DNA from: Streptomyces scabiei 87.22
Lineage (GTDB): Bacteria; Actinomycetota; Actinomycetes; Streptomycetales; Streptomycetaceae
NCBI RefSeq assembly: GCF_000091305.1
Contig: NC_013929.1
Coordinates: 3,286,001 to 3,350,000 of the forward strand
Reading direction: 5' to 3'
DNA length: 64,000 nt
This document shows, piece after piece, positions 8,908 to 18,926 of this stretch. Positions within the stretch are counted from its first letter, which is position 1. Every line of letters begins with the position of its first letter. The translations under genes were made by a program, and so were the position numbers. Under the pieces are notes generated by a model. The model ran no database searches. It saw nothing but the letters and a program-made list of their open reading frames with translations, and was not told the DNA's origin.

Positions 8908-10941
8908 CTAGTCGCCGTTACCGGGCATCGGCGTCGTCTTCTGGATCTGCAGCAGGAACTCGCCGTTCGACTTCGTCTGCTTCATCTTGTCCAGAAGCAG
9001 CTCGATCGCCTGCTGGGAGTCGAGCGCGTGCAGCACACGTCGCAGCTTCCAGGTGATGGCGAGCTCGTCGCTGCCGAGCAGGATCTCTTCCTTGCGGGTA
9101 CCGGACGCGTCGACGTCCACCGCCGGGAAGATCCGCTTGTCGGCGAGCTTCCGGTCCAGCTTCAGCTCGGCGTTGCCCGTGCCCTTGAACTCCTCGAAGA
9201 TGACCTCGTCCATGCGGGACCCGGTGTCCACCAGCGCGGTGGCGAGGATGGTCAGCGAACCGCCGTCCTCGATGTTGCGGGCCGCACCGAAGAAGCGCTT
9301 CGGCGGGTACAGGGCGGTCGAGTCGACACCACCGGACAGGATGCGGCCGGAGGCCGGCGCCGCCAGGTTGTACGCACGGCCCAGACGCGTGATCGAGTCG
9401 AGCAGTACGACCACGTCGTGGCCCAGCTCGACGAGGCGCTTGGCACGCTCGATGGCCAGCTCGGCGACCGTCGTGTGGTCCTCGGCCGGACGGTCGAAGG
9501 TCGAGGAGATGACCTCGCCCTTCACCGACCGCTGCATGTCGGTGACCTCTTCCGGACGCTCGTCGACGAGGACGACCATCAGGTGGCACTCGGGGTTGTT
9601 GTGCGTGATCGCGTTGGCGATCGCCTGCATGATCATGGTCTTGCCGGTCTTCGGCGGGGCCACGATCAGACCGCGCTGGCCCTTACCGATCGGCGCGACG
9701 AGGTCGATGATGCGGGTGGTGAGCACCCCCGGGTCGGTCTCCAGGCGGAGCCGGTCCTGCGGGTAGAGCGGCGTCAGCTTGTTGAACTCCGGTCGGCCAC
9801 GGCCCGATTCGGCGGCCATGCCGTTCGCGGAGTCGAGGCGGACCAGCGCGTTGAACTTCTCGCGGCGCTCGCCGTCCTTGGGCTGGCGGACCGCACCGGT
9901 GACGTGGTCACCCTTGCGCAGGCCGTTCTTGCGGACCTGGGCGAGGGACACGTACACGTCGTTCGGGCCCGGCAGGTAGCCGGAGGTCCGGATGAACGCG
10001 TAGTTGTCGAGGATGTCCAGGATGCCCGCGACGGGGATCAGGACGTCGTCGTCGGCGAGCTGCGGCTCCGGGGTGCCGATCTCGTCACGGCCGCGACGGC
10101 CACGACGGTCCCGGTAGCGGCCGCGACGGCCACGGCGTCCGCCGTCGAAGTCGTCGTCGTCCTGCGGGCCGTTGTCACGCTGACGGTCACGGTCCTGGCG
10201 ACCGCCGCCCTGCTGCTGGCCCTGCTGCTGGCCGCGGTCACGCTGCGGCTGGCCGCCGCCCTGCTGACCGCCGCCCTGCTGCTCGTCGCCCTTGCCCCGG
10301 CGGCCGCGCTCGCCGCGCTCCGCGCGGTCGGTGCGCTCGCCGCGGTCCCGGCCGCGCTCACGGCGGCCCTGACGGGCCTCGCCCTGGTCACCGGCGTCGG
10401 CCTTGGCCTCGGCCTGGACCGGCGTCTCGGCCTTGGGCTCGCTCTTGGCCTCGGCGGTGACCGTCTCGGGGCTGCCCGCGTCGGCGGTGGCACGGCGTCG
10501 GCGGCGCTCGGTGGGCGCCTCGTCCCCGCCGGCCGGCTGGCCGGGGATCTCGATCTGCTGCTGGGCCACGGCCTTCGCGGCGGGCGCCTCGGCCTTCTTG
10601 GCGGGGGCCTTCTCGGCCGGGGCCGCGTCGTCGCCCGTGCGTGCCTTGGAGGTGGCGCGGCGCTTCGGCTTGGTCTCGGTGGCCGCCTCGGCCTTGGCCG
10701 GGGCGCCCCCTCCCGCCTGCGCGTCCTTGATGACCTCGATCAGCTGGCTCTTGCGCATCCGCGCGGTGCCCCTGATGCCGAGGCCGGATGCGACCTGCTG
10801 CAGCTCGGCCAGCACCATGCCCTCTAGGCCGGTGCCGCGGCGCCGCCGGGAGCCGGCACCGCTGGCAGGCGCGGCGTCCGTGGCGGGCGCGGCAGCGGTG
10901 TCCTCGACACGTGCGCCCATCAGATCGGTGGTGTCGCTCAC
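8908..10941 (-). CDS. rho: Transcription termination factor Rho, actinobacterial long form
   Basis: Rho is a hexameric RNA helicase that ends untranslated transcripts. The product has 677 residues against about 420 in E. coli. An N-terminal Rho-N helical domain (near residues 40-85) is followed by a roughly 240-residue low-complexity insertion rich in Arg, Gly, Asp and Gln (about 110-320). The canonical RNA-binding cold-shock domain and the RecA-like ATPase come next, with Walker A (APPKTGKT) and Walker B ([13 protein letters not shown]). The GTG start at 10941 has GGAAGGA seven bases upstream; the frame is open to 11115. The insertion is typical of high-GC Actinobacteria and adds RNA binding. 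Confidence 0.95.
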   Translation of the reverse strand: MSDTTDLMGARVEDTAAAPATDAAPASGAGSRRRRGTGLEGMVLAELQQVASGLGIRGTARMRKSQLIEVIKDAQAGGGAPAKAEAATETKPKRRATSKARTGDDAAPAEKAPAKKAEAPAAKAVAQQQIEIPGQPAGGDEAPTERRRRRATADAGSPETVTAEAKSEPKAETPVQAEAKADAGDQGEARQGRRERGRDRGERTDRAERGERGRRGKGDEQQGGGQQGGGQPQRDRGQQQGQQQGGGRQDRDRQRDNGPQDDDDFDGGRRGRRGRYRDRRGRRGRDEIGTPEPQLADDDVLIPVAGILDILDNYAFIRTSGYLPGPNDVYVSLAQVRKNGLRKGDHVTGAVRQPKDGERREKFNALVRLDSANGMAAESGRGRPEFNKLTPLYPQDRLRLETDPGVLTTRIIDLVAPIGKGQRGLIVAPPKTGKTMIMQAIANAITHNNPECHLMVVLVDERPEEVTDMQRSVKGEVISSTFDRPAEDHTTVAELAIERAKRLVELGHDVVVLLDSITRLGRAYNLAAPASGRILSGGVDSTALYPPKRFFGAARNIEDGGSLTILATALVDTGSRMDEVIFEEFKGTGNAELKLDRKLADKRIFPAVDVDASGTRKEEILLGSDELAITWKLRRVLHALDSQQAIELLLDKMKQTKSNGEFLLQIQKTTPMPGNGD

Positions 10942-11349
10942 GAAGGGTCCTTCCCTGGAGCGGACGTCGGCCTTCTGGCTCGGCGACCGTTTGTGCTGTC
11001 CGGCTTCGGCCCTGTTCGGGTGGACCGTGCCGGGGCGGTGGTCCGCCAAAGGCGGCGGAGGAGATTTCTGATGATTCGGCGCTTTCCGGGCCGTGGCACT
11101 GAGTGTCCGTGTCACGGGGATCGGCGACGCGCCTGTTCCGGGGCCTGCTCGGCAGACCGCTCAGTGCCTGCGTACGGCGTAGAGCTTGACGTACGAAGCA
11201 CAGTGCGGCTTGGGAGACTCCCGGAAGAAAGGTTGTCCCTGACGGGGACGATAAGCACCTCGCCATGGCTGGGGCAGGTGCAGACTTGAGGTTAACACTA
11301 CCGGATCCAACAAACATTCCCCCTCTCGAAATCCCGCAACCGGACTCCG
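10942..11349 (-). promoter_or_regulatory. rho 5' leader region (408 bases, no gene)
   Basis: The gap between the end of thrB and the rho start holds no convincing gene. Read on the minus strand, a TAGTGT box near 11299-11305 could be a -10 element, which would leave an mRNA leader of over 300 nucleotides. A GCACCT...AGGTGC pairing lies near 11256-11280. Long Rho leaders often mediate autogenous control in bacteria; here that is inference. An open frame crosses the region, but only because high-GC DNA has few stops. Confidence 0.35.
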
Positions 11350-12303
11350 CTATTCCTCGGCGCCGTCGGCGCCGGGTCCGGTGACGGTGGTGGTGAGCGG
11401 CAGGACGCACGCCCCTCGGGCGTCGAGGTCCAGCCGGTTGGCGGCCCAGCCCGCACCCGCGAGATCGGCCACCTTGTCGGCACTCGCGTCGTCGGCCAGG
11501 GCCAGGACGGTGGGTCCGGCGCCGGAGATGACCGCGGGGATGCCGTCGGCCCGCAGCCGCTCGACCAGGGCCGTGCTCTCCGGCATGGCGGGCGCCCGGT
11601 ACTCCTGGTGCAGCCGGTCCTCGGTGGCGGGCAGCAGCAGCTCGGGGCGCCTGGTCAGGGCTTCCACCAGGAGCGCCGCCCGGCCCGCGTTGGTCGCGGC
11701 GTCGACGTGCGGGACGGTGCGCGGGAGCAGTCCGCGCGCCGTCTCCGTCAGCACGGGCTTCCCGGGGACGAAAACCACCGGAACGATGGAATCCGCGGGG
11801 TCCATCCTGATCGCGCGCGCGGCGCCGCCCTCCATCCAGGAGAGCGTGAAGCCGCCGAGGAGGCAGGCCGCCACGTTGTCGGGGTGGCCCTCGATCTCCG
11901 TGGCCAGTTCGAGCAGCGCGGCGTCGTCCAGCCGGTTGTCGCCGCCTATGGTCACGGCGCGGGCGGCGACGATGCCGGCGCAGATGGCGGCGGAGGAGGA
12001 CCCCAGGCCCCGGCCGTGCGGGATACGGTTGGCGCACACGATCTCGAGGCCCCGGGGCTGTCCGCCCAGCAGGTCGAAGGCGGTGCGCAGGGAGCGTACG
12101 AGCAGATGCCGCTCGTCGCGCGGGAGCGTCTCGCTGCCCTCCCCCGCGATGTCGACGTGCAGGCCGGAGTCGGCCACCCGGACGACCACGTCGTCGTAGA
12201 GCCCCAGCGACAGGCCGAGGGCATCGAAGCCCGGGCCGAGGTTGGCGCTGGTGGCGGGGACGCGCACCCGTACGGCGGCGGCGCGGAACGCTGGACCGGC
12301 CAT
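11350..12303 (-). CDS. thrB: Homoserine kinase
   Basis: This 317-residue GHMP-family kinase phosphorylates homoserine to O-phosphohomoserine, the substrate of ThrC. The ATP-binding glycine-rich motif PHGRGLGSSSAA is near residue 95, the N-terminal VRVPATSANLGPGFD is typical of the enzyme, and the third GHMP motif appears as AVISGAGPTVLAL. I chose ATG 12303 because AAGGAGA lies upstream and the domain begins directly; the frame is open to 12480. It lies downstream of thrC on the same strand but is separated by 367 bases that include a strong hairpin, so it probably has its own promoter. Confidence 0.94.
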   Translation of the reverse strand: MAGPAFRAAAVRVRVPATSANLGPGFDALGLSLGLYDDVVVRVADSGLHVDIAGEGSETLPRDERHLLVRSLRTAFDLLGGQPRGLEIVCANRIPHGRGLGSSSAAICAGIVAARAVTIGGDNRLDDAALLELATEIEGHPDNVAACLLGGFTLSWMEGGAARAIRMDPADSIVPVVFVPGKPVLTETARGLLPRTVPHVDAATNAGRAALLVEALTRRPELLLPATEDRLHQEYRAPAMPESTALVERLRADGIPAVISGAGPTVLALADDASADKVADLAGAGWAANRLDLDARGACVLPLTTTVTGPGADGAEE

Positions 12304-12670
12304 CGCTCGATGACTCTCCTTGAGCTGCGGGATCGACGATTGTCGAATGACATTCGAGGCGTACGTGAGGACCCTGCGGCCGTTCAGGACGGCACGGCGC
12401 CGCACCCCAGGGGGGCATATGCGGCGGGCGGGTTCACTACAGCCTATCGAAGGAAGGTTCTGTGGCGACATAGGGCGCACAAGAGGCGCACGATGCGTGT
12501 CGTAAGCCCCCTGTGCACCCCCTGTCGGGTCCTGTCAGGGTTATCCCCCGGGAATCGCCGTCTACGCGCGACTCCCAGGTCTTTCGGAAGGCTGGGCGAG
12601 AGGATACGCGAGCGGTCGGCCTACGCTCGCCCGAGCGTAGGCGTACGGCCGCCCGCGCTCGGGCGTACGG
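12304..12670 (-). terminator. thrC terminator and thrB upstream region (367 bases, no gene)
   Basis: A perfect 11-bp hairpin with arms at 12619-12629 and 12632-12642 lies soon after the thrC stop, followed by a second imperfect GC-rich inverted repeat near 12643-12670. They probably end the hom-thrC transcript. The rest of the gap, 12304-12618, holds the thrB ribosome-binding site and presumably its promoter; I see no gene and no clear -10/-35 pair in it. Confidence 0.55.
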
Positions 12671-13729
12671 TCAGGCGAGACCGAGGCGCTCGGCCGCCGT
12701 CGCCGCGTCGACCGGGACGGTGACGGGCTGCGGGGCGCCCGCGACGGCCCAGTCGGGGTCCTTGAGGCCGTTGCCGGTGACCGTGCAGACGATCGTCTGG
12801 CCCGGGTCGACCTTGCCCAGCTCCGCGGCCTTCAGCAGACCGGCCACCGAGGCGGCGGAGGCGGGCTCCACGAAGACGCCCTCCTGCGCGGCCAACAGCC
12901 GGTAGGCGCGCAGGATCTCACGGTCCGTCACCTCGTCGATGAGGCCGCCCGACTCGTCCCGCGCGGCCAGGGCGTAGTTCCAGGACGCGGGGTTGCCGAT
13001 GCGGATCGCGGTGGCGATCGTCGACGGGTCCTTGACGACCTCGCCGCGCACGATGGGCGCGGAACCGGACGCCTGGAATCCCCACATGCGCGGGGTCCTG
13101 GACGCGATCCCGTCGGCGGCGTACTCCGTGTAGCCCTTCCAGTACGCCGTGATGTTGCCCGCGTTGCCCACCGGCAGGACGTGGATGTCGGGGGCCTCGC
13201 CGAGCATGTCCACGATCTCGAACGCGGCGGTCTTCTGGCCCTCGATGCGCACCGGGTTCACCGAATTGACCAGCGCCACCGGGTAGTTGTCGCTCAGTTC
13301 ACGCGCCAGGGTGAGGCAGTCGTCGAAGTTGCCGTCGACCTGGAGGATCTTCGCGCCGTGCACGAGGGCCTGGCCCATCTTGCCCAGCGCGATCTTCCCG
13401 CGCGGGACGAGCACGGCGGAGACCATGCCCGCGCGGACCGCGTAGGCGGCCGCGGAGGCGGAGGTGTTGCCCGTGGAGGCACAGATGACCGCCTTGGCGC
13501 CCTCCTCCTTCGCCCGCGTGATGGCCATGGTCATGCCCCGGTCCTTGAAGGACCCGGTCGGGTTGGCACCCTCGACCTTGAGGTGCACCTCGCAGCCCGT
13601 GCGCTCGGAGAGCACCTGCGCGGGTACGAGGGGCGTGCCGCCCTCCCGGAGCGTCACGACCGGCGAGCTGTCGGAGACGGGCAGCCGGTCCCGGTACTCC
13701 TCGATGATTCCGCGCCACTGGTGGGTCAT
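12671..13729 (-). CDS. thrC: Threonine synthase
   Basis: This 352-residue PLP enzyme of fold type II converts O-phosphohomoserine to threonine. The PLP lysine lies in [12 protein letters not shown] near residue 60, with the phosphate-binding segments [14 protein letters not shown] and PVGNAGNI. Length fits the short bacterial type. ATG 13729 has an AGGAGAG site and lies six bases after the hom stop, so hom and thrC form a tight operon. ThrB acts between the two enzymes but its gene lies beyond a hairpin. Confidence 0.95.
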   Translation of the reverse strand: MTHQWRGIIEEYRDRLPVSDSSPVVTLREGGTPLVPAQVLSERTGCEVHLKVEGANPTGSFKDRGMTMAITRAKEEGAKAVICASTGNTSASAAAYAVRAGMVSAVLVPRGKIALGKMGQALVHGAKILQVDGNFDDCLTLARELSDNYPVALVNSVNPVRIEGQKTAAFEIVDMLGEAPDIHVLPVGNAGNITAYWKGYTEYAADGIASRTPRMWGFQASGSAPIVRGEVVKDPSTIATAIRIGNPASWNYALAARDESGGLIDEVTDREILRAYRLLAAQEGVFVEPASAASVAGLLKAAELGKVDPGQTIVCTVTGNGLKDPDWAVAGAPQPVTVPVDAATAAERLGLA

Positions 13730-13735
13730 TGCTGG

Positions 13736-15037
13736 TTACTCTCCTTCAACCCGCATGATGCTGGCGACACCCCGCACGGTGTCGAGGTTGCGCAGCGCCT
13801 CGACGGTCCCGCTGAGGGAGGCGTCCGAGGCGCGATGGGTCACGACGACGAGAGAGGCCTCGCCACCGCCGTCTTGCCGTCCTTGCTGCCGCACCGTATC
13901 GATCGACACCCCGTGCTCCGAGAACACGGTCGCCACCTGGGCGAGAACACCCGGTTTGTCGGCCACGTCGAGGCTGATGTGGTAGCGGGTGGTCACGTCG
14001 CCCATCGGCGAGACCGGCAGGGCGGCGTACGCGGACTCGCCGGGTCCGGTGGCGCCCGCGAGCCGGTTGCGGCACACGGCCACGAGGTCGCCGAGCACGG
14101 CGGAGGCGGTCGGGGCGCCGCCGGCGCCCGGCCCGTAGAACATCAGCTGCCCGGCGGCGTCGGACTCCACGAACACGGCGTTGTAGGCGCCGCGCACGGA
14201 GGCCAGGGGGTGGGTCAGCGGGATCATCGCGGGGTGCACGCGCGCCGTGACGGAGCCACCGTCCGCGGCCCGCTCGCAGATGGCGAGCAGCTTGATGGTG
14301 CAGCCCATGTTCTTGGCGGAGGCGAAGTCGGCCGAGGTCACCTCGGTCATGCCCTCGCGGTACACGTCGTCGAGCCGTACGCGCGAGTGGAAGGCGATGC
14401 CGGCGAGGATCGCGGCCTTGGCGGCGGCGTCGAACCCCTCGACGTCGGCGGTCGGGTCGGCTTCGGCATATCCCAGGGCGGTGGCCTCGTCGAGGGCCTC
14501 CTGATACCCGGCGCCCGTGGAATCCATCTTGTCGAGGATGAAATTGGTGGTGCCGTTGACGATGCCCATCACCCGGTTGATCTTGTCGCCGGCGAGGGAC
14601 TCGCGCAGCGGCCGGATCAGCGGGATGGCACCGGCGACGGCGGCCTCGTAGTAGAGGTCCTTGCCGGCCTCATTGGCCACGGCGTGCAGCGCGGCACCGT
14701 CCTGGGCGAGGAGCGCCTTGTTGGCGGAGACGACGGAGGCGCCGTGCTCGAACGCGGTGGTGATGAGGGTGCGGGCGGGCTCGATCCCGCCGATGACCTC
14801 GACGACGACGTCGATGTCCCCCCGTTTGACCAGGGCGGTCGCGTCGGTGGTGACGAGCGCAGGGTCGATGCCCGTGCGCACGCGCGAGGGCCGGCGGACC
14901 GCCACGCCCGCGAGTTCGACGGGGGCGCCGATACGGGCGGCGAGGTCGTCGGCGTGCGTCGTCATGATGCGCGCCACCTCTGAGCCGACGACCCCACAGC
15001 CCAGCAGCGCCACCTTCAGCGGACGCGTACGCATCAT
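13736..15037 (-). CDS. hom: Homoserine dehydrogenase
   Basis: This 433-residue NAD(P)-dependent enzyme reduces aspartate semialdehyde to homoserine at the branch to threonine and methionine. The N-terminal Rossmann loop is VALLGCGVVGSEVA. The catalytic domain contains ANKALLAQDG and GIVNGTTNFIL, and the acid-rich GYAEADPTADVEGFDAA is diagnostic. A C-terminal ACT domain (about 350-433; HISLDVADKPGVLAQVA) indicates feedback control, normally by threonine. Two ATGs lie in tandem at 15037 and 15034, with GAGGTCGG just upstream. It is the first gene of hom-thrC. Confidence 0.95.
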   Translation of the reverse strand: MMRTRPLKVALLGCGVVGSEVARIMTTHADDLAARIGAPVELAGVAVRRPSRVRTGIDPALVTTDATALVKRGDIDVVVEVIGGIEPARTLITTAFEHGASVVSANKALLAQDGAALHAVANEAGKDLYYEAAVAGAIPLIRPLRESLAGDKINRVMGIVNGTTNFILDKMDSTGAGYQEALDEATALGYAEADPTADVEGFDAAAKAAILAGIAFHSRVRLDDVYREGMTEVTSADFASAKNMGCTIKLLAICERAADGGSVTARVHPAMIPLTHPLASVRGAYNAVFVESDAAGQLMFYGPGAGGAPTASAVLGDLVAVCRNRLAGATGPGESAYAALPVSPMGDVTTRYHISLDVADKPGVLAQVATVFSEHGVSIDTVRQQGRQDGGGEASLVVVTHRASDASLSGTVEALRNLDTVRGVASIMRVEGE

Positions 15038-15423
15038 CCGACCTCGTTTCCTCACATACCGACATACCGAATACGGTGGAACCAGTCTCACTCACCGGAC
15101 GGGAGTTTCTATCCTTCGTCCGGATCGTGAGACATCTATTTCATTTTCACCGGGCCTGGAGACGGAGATCTTTCGGCCCGGGTTGAGTGATGTTCTTTTG
15201 TTGTGCGGTGTGGTGCGGCGTGGTGCTGTGCGGTGCGATGCCGGGCGCGTGGGGTGGGGGTGCGTCACCCGGCGCGCAGGCGTGCGGCTGCGGATACCGC
15301 CCGCCCCGCGCGCGGATCAGCTGACCACTCGAACCGGCGCGCGGGGCGTACGAACGGCGCGTGGACCGTCCGAGCCACGGGTGGTGCACCGGTACGCCCC
15401 GGCGGACGCACGTAAATCATCAA
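15038..15423 (-). promoter_or_regulatory. lysA terminator and hom leader (386 bases, no gene)
   Basis: Two structures are visible. A 12-bp stem with arms at 15302-15313 and 15337-15348 lies downstream of lysA and may end its transcript. Nearer hom, a 7-bp inverted repeat (15095-15101 and 15117-15123) and two tandem CATACCGA copies (about 15056-15070) lie in the likely hom leader and could bind a regulator. No gene is supported in the gap, and promoter elements are not clear. Confidence 0.4.
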
Positions 15424-16815
15424 TCATCCGACATCGAGACGCAGCAGATCCTCCTCCGTCTCCCGGCGGACGATGACGCGGGCCTGTCCATCATTGACGG
15501 CGACGACCGGCGGCCGCAGCACGTGGTTGTAATTGCTTGCCATGGAACGGCAGTACGCGCCGGTCGCCGGAACGGCGATCAGGTCACCCGGTGCCAGGTC
15601 CGCCGGCAGGAACGCGTCCCGCACCACGATGTCACCGCTCTCGCAGTGCTTGCCGACCACGCGCGCGAGCATCGGCTCGGCCTCGGAGGTCCGCGACACC
15701 AGCGCGACGCTGTACTCGGCGTCGTACAGCGCGGTCCGGATGTTGTCGGACATGCCGCCGTCCACGGAGACGTACGTCCGCAGCCCGTCCAGCGGCTTGA
15801 TGGTGCCGACCTCGTACAGCGTGAACGCGGTGGGGCCGACGACGGCGCGACCCGGCTCGACGGAGATCCGCGGGGTCCGGAGCCGGGCGGCGTCGCACTC
15901 CCGGTTGACGATCTCGGTCAGGGCCTTGGCGATCTCGTGGGGCTCGCGGGGGTCGTCGGCGCTGGTGTAGGCGATGCCGAGCCCGCCGCCGAGGTCGATC
16001 TCGGGCAGCTCGACGCCGTGCTCGTCCCTGATGTCCTTGAGCAGTCCGACGACACGGTGGGCGGCGACCTCGAACCCGGAGGTGTCGAAGATCTGGGACC
16101 CGATGTGCGAGTGGATCCCGATGAGTTCGAGCCCGTCCAGCCTGAGCGCCCGCCGCACGGCCTCCGCCGCCTGCCCGCCGGCGAGCGGGATCCCGAACTT
16201 CTGGTCCTCGTGGGCGGTGGCGATGAACTCGTGCGTGTGCGCCTCGACGCCGACGGTGACGCGGATCTGCACCCGCTGCCGCCGGCCGAGCGACTGGGCG
16301 ATGTGGGCGACCCGCACGATCTCCTGGAAGGAGTCGAGCACGATACGGCCGACGCCGGCCTCGACGGCACGGTGGATCTCGTCGGTGGACTTGTTGTTGC
16401 CGTGGAAGGCGATGCGGTCGGCGGGCATGCCGGCGGAGAGGGCGGTCGCCAGCTCACCACCCGAGCAGACGTCGAGGTTGAGCCCCTCCTCGTGCAGCCA
16501 GCGCACGACGGCCCGGGACAGGAACGCCTTCCCCGCGTAGAACACGTCGGCGTCCTGCCCGAAGGCCGTACGCCAGGCGCGCGCCCGCGCCCGGAAGTCG
16601 GCCTCGTCGACGAAGTACGCCGGCGTACCGAACTCCTCCGCGAGTGCCTTCACATCGATCCCGCCGACGCTGACGACTCCGTCCTCGGCCCGGGTCACGG
16701 TCTGCGCCCACACCTTGGGGTCCAGCACGTTCAGATCGGCGGGCGGGGCGGCGTAGTGCCCCTCGGGAAGCACGTCGGCGTGACGGGGACCGGCGGGGTG
16801 TGCGGAACGGCTCAT
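15424..16815 (-). CDS. lysA: Diaminopimelate decarboxylase
   Basis: This 463-residue fold-type III PLP enzyme decarboxylates meso-diaminopimelate to lysine. The PLP lysine is in [13 protein letters not shown] near residue 95, followed by [13 protein letters not shown], the HSHIGSQI segment, the GGGLG phosphate-binding loop, and [12 protein letters not shown]-terminal [11 protein letters not shown] supplies substrate-binding residues. It lies 128 bases downstream of the ArgS-related gene, an order (argS-like, lysA, hom, thrC, thrB) common in actinomycetes. The start ATG at 16815 gives the usual length. Confidence 0.95.
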   Translation of the reverse strand: MSRSAHPAGPRHADVLPEGHYAAPPADLNVLDPKVWAQTVTRAEDGVVSVGGIDVKALAEEFGTPAYFVDEADFRARARAWRTAFGQDADVFYAGKAFLSRAVVRWLHEEGLNLDVCSGGELATALSAGMPADRIAFHGNNKSTDEIHRAVEAGVGRIVLDSFQEIVRVAHIAQSLGRRQRVQIRVTVGVEAHTHEFIATAHEDQKFGIPLAGGQAAEAVRRALRLDGLELIGIHSHIGSQIFDTSGFEVAAHRVVGLLKDIRDEHGVELPEIDLGGGLGIAYTSADDPREPHEIAKALTEIVNRECDAARLRTPRISVEPGRAVVGPTAFTLYEVGTIKPLDGLRTYVSVDGGMSDNIRTALYDAEYSVALVSRTSEAEPMLARVVGKHCESGDIVVRDAFLPADLAPGDLIAVPATGAYCRSMASNYNHVLRPPVVAVNDGQARVIVRRETEEDLLRLDVG

Positions 16816-16943
16816 GTCTGTACGGCTTTCTGTGAACTCTGGTGTGGCTGCGGGGCGGGGGCCGGGGCTCGGCAGCCGGGGCCGGACGGGGCCGGGTCCG
16901 GGCTCGGACCACGGCCACGACGGCTATGGCTCCGCGGGCTCGC

Positions 16944-18140
16944 TCAGAGGTAGGCGGGTGCGTCGATGCCGAGCAGGGACAGGCCGCCGGCCAGCACCGT
17001 CCCGGTGGCTTCGGCAAGCGCCAGCCGGGCCCGGTGGGCGGCCGAGGGTTTCTCGTCGCCGCGCGGCAGCACCGTGTGCTGGAAGGCGAGCAGGGCGTCG
17101 GCGAGGACGACCATGTGCCGGGCCAGCCGATCGGGAGCGCGGAGGGTGGCGGCTCGGGTGAGGGTGGAGGGGTAGGTGGTGAGGGCGGTGACGAGGGGGA
17201 TGGACGGGTCGGCGGTGAGCTGAGTGGCGGAGGGGTAGGGCTCGGCCGGGCCGCAGAGAGCGCCCAGGGGGCCGGGGGCGGCCGTGAAACCGAGGGCCGC
17301 GGCGTTGCGGGTGAGCGCGCGGACACGGGCGTGGGCGTAACGGACCCGGAAGAGGGGGTTTCCCGCCCGCTGCGCGAGGAGGTCCGCGGTGATCCGGGGG
17401 CGGTCGTGGGCGGCCGGATGCAGGAGGGCCCAGCGGAGGGCGTCGGGGCCGAGGGGGGTGGGGTCCTCGGGGGCGGGAACGGGACGGAGGTCGATGGGGC
17501 CGCCGGGACCGCCGGGACCGACCGAACCGACAGGAGCGCCGGGACCGACGGGGCCGACGGGGCTCCCGTCGTCGCCGTGGCCGACGGCGGCGATGTGCTG
17601 GGGTCGGATGTGATCGACCTCGACGCGACCGCCCTGGCTGGCGACGATCCGCCCGAGGGCGTCTGCGACGACCTCCGCACGGATGTCGTACGGGATGCGC
17701 AGCCGGAGAACCTGCCCGGCGAGGGTGTCGCTGTGCCCGTAAGGGAGGAAGACGGTCCCCTCCTCTGCCTCCTCCGTCCCCTCCGTCCCCTCCGTCCCCT
17801 CCGTCCCCTCCGTCCCCTCCGTCCCCAGGATGCGACGCACGAGTGTGGTGGTGGCGGCCCGGTCGAGGTGGATGTTGAGGAACCCGGGGCCGGTGATCTC
17901 GACGGCGGCGACGCCTTCGGTGCTGCTGAGATGGGGCCGCAGTATCTCGGCGACCTGCAACGGCGGCCGCCCGGCGGGCCGGGCCAGCTGCAACGCGATG
18001 TTCGTCGCGTAGTCCCCGCTGCCTCCGGGCCCGGGCGGGGTCACCACGGCACGTGCGGGCACGGCGACGCTCAGCTCCCCGCCCTCCACAGCACGACGCA
18101 CCGCGCGCAGCACGGTACGGGAGAGCTCGACGGGGGTCAC
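16944..18140 (-). CDS. nrtL: ArgS-related anticodon-binding (DALR) protein NrtL
   Basis: The 398-residue protein resembles arginyl-tRNA synthetase with the catalytic core missing. Residues 1-100 match the ArgS N-terminal additional domain (GDYATNIALQLA, GPGFLNIHL), and residues 250-398 match the DALR anticodon-binding domain (RYAHARVRAL, ending LLGIDAPAYL). No HIGH or KMSKS catalytic motif is present, so it cannot charge tRNA; a tRNA-binding or regulatory role is inferred. Between the domains lies a run of Gly-Thr-Glu repeats (about residues 106-124) and a Gly/Pro-rich stretch. It sits upstream of lysA, the usual actinomycete argS-lysA position. Confidence 0.8.
   Translation of the reverse strand: MTPVELSRTVLRAVRRAVEGGELSVAVPARAVVTPPGPGGSGDYATNIALQLARPAGRPPLQVAEILRPHLSSTEGVAAVEITGPGFLNIHLDRAATTTLVRRILGTEGTEGTEGTEGTEGTEEAEEGTVFLPYGHSDTLAGQVLRLRIPYDIRAEVVADALGRIVASQGGRVEVDHIRPQHIAAVGHGDDGSPVGPVGPGAPVGSVGPGGPGGPIDLRPVPAPEDPTPLGPDALRWALLHPAAHDRPRITADLLAQRAGNPLFRVRYAHARVRALTRNAAALGFTAAPGPLGALCGPAEPYPSATQLTADPSIPLVTALTTYPSTLTRAATLRAPDRLARHMVVLADALLAFQHTVLPRGDEKPSAAHRARLALAEATGTVLAGGLSLLGIDAPAYL
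17771..17824. repeat. Six tandem 9-bp repeats inside nrtL
   Basis: Six perfect head-to-tail copies of CCTCCGTCC occupy 17771-17824. On the minus strand they encode Gly-Thr-Glu repeats in the linker of NrtL. Because the unit is a multiple of three, copy-number change keeps the frame, so the linker length is likely variable between strains. Confidence 0.9.
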
Positions 18141-18338
18141 GGGACAAGCGTAGGGGAGGAGGGGGGTGGGTATGCGAGCCGGTTTGGCCTGTGGTCCGGG
18201 ATGTGGACAGGGCTGGGCCGACGTACGGCCGAGGGCAGGGACGGGAGAGCGACGCGCCCCGGATGGAGGGGAGCATCCCGAGGCTTGGGGGCGGACCGTC
18301 AGATGCTGACGCGACGGCCCCTCACCCTGTACTCGGAC

Positions 18339-18848
18339 TCAGGTTCCAGTGCGGCCGGCGCGCTCGGCACACTCGGTGTGGTCGGTGTGCTCGCTCCCGC
18401 CGAGCGGGACGCCGGCGGGGGTGGGGCCGTCGACGCCGATCCCGTACGACACGCCCTCGCCGTCACCGGATCTCGCCCGCTCCATCAACTGCCGCACGAG
18501 GGCGATGAGTTCGGCCGGTTCGAAGGGCTTGGCGAGAAAGGCGTCGACGCCGACGTCGAGCCCGGCCTCGACCTCGTACTGCGAACAGGCGCTGACGATG
18601 GCGAGGGGAAGGCGTCGCGTCCGGGCGTCACCACGCAGCCGGGCGGCGGTACGGAGACCGTCGAGCCGGGGCATGGCCACGTCGAGGGTGATGAGGTCGG
18701 GCCGCACCTGATGAACGACGTCCAGGCACTCGGCACCATCGGCCGCGGTCACCACCTCGAAGCCCTCCAGCTCGAGGTTGACCCTGATCAGCTGCCGGAT
18801 GACCTTGTTGTCGTCTACAACAAGCACCCGGCCGGACGCGCCTGGCAC
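18339..18848 (-). CDS. Single-domain response regulator (CheY-like receiver)
   Basis: The 169-residue product is a receiver domain with a short, disordered Gly/Thr-rich tail and no DNA-binding output domain. The acidic pocket is LVVDDNK, the phosphoacceptor Asp is in LITLDVAMPRLDG, and the switch lysine is in FLAKPFEP. It probably relays phosphate or acts through protein contacts. Two starts are possible: the GTG at 18848, which gives PGASGRVLVVDDN, or the GTG at 18902, which adds a basic 18-residue extension; neither has a strong ribosome-binding site. It is the last core-genome gene before the tRNA-Arg integration site. No partner kinase is adjacent. Confidence 0.85.
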   Translation of the reverse strand: MPGASGRVLVVDDNKVIRQLIRVNLELEGFEVVTAADGAECLDVVHQVRPDLITLDVAMPRLDGLRTAARLRGDARTRRLPLAIVSACSQYEVEAGLDVGVDAFLAKPFEPAELIALVRQLMERARSGDGEGVSYGIGVDGPTPAGVPLGGSEHTDHTECAERAGRTGT

Positions 18849-18926
18849 AACTCGAGAGTAGGTCCGCCCGCACCGCCGCGTCCGGGTTTTCCCCACTTCC
18901 ACCCCGTGCGGGCGACCTCCCCCAGC

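Noticed and set aside
8539..10827. Long plus-strand open frame antisense to rho and the protease gene
   Set aside because: It is the complement of real genes; high-GC codon bias keeps antisense frames open, and its product is low-complexity.
10388..12418. 676-codon minus-strand frame spanning thrB, the rho leader and part of rho
   Set aside because: It is out of frame with both genes and has no domain; the open leader stretch is explained by lack of stops.
17771..17824. CRISPR-like repeats
   Set aside because: Tandem 9-mers without spacers inside a coding region.
18339..18902. Response regulator starting at 18902
   Set aside because: Possible, but the extra 18 residues are basic and outside the receiver fold; the GTG at 18848 was preferred.
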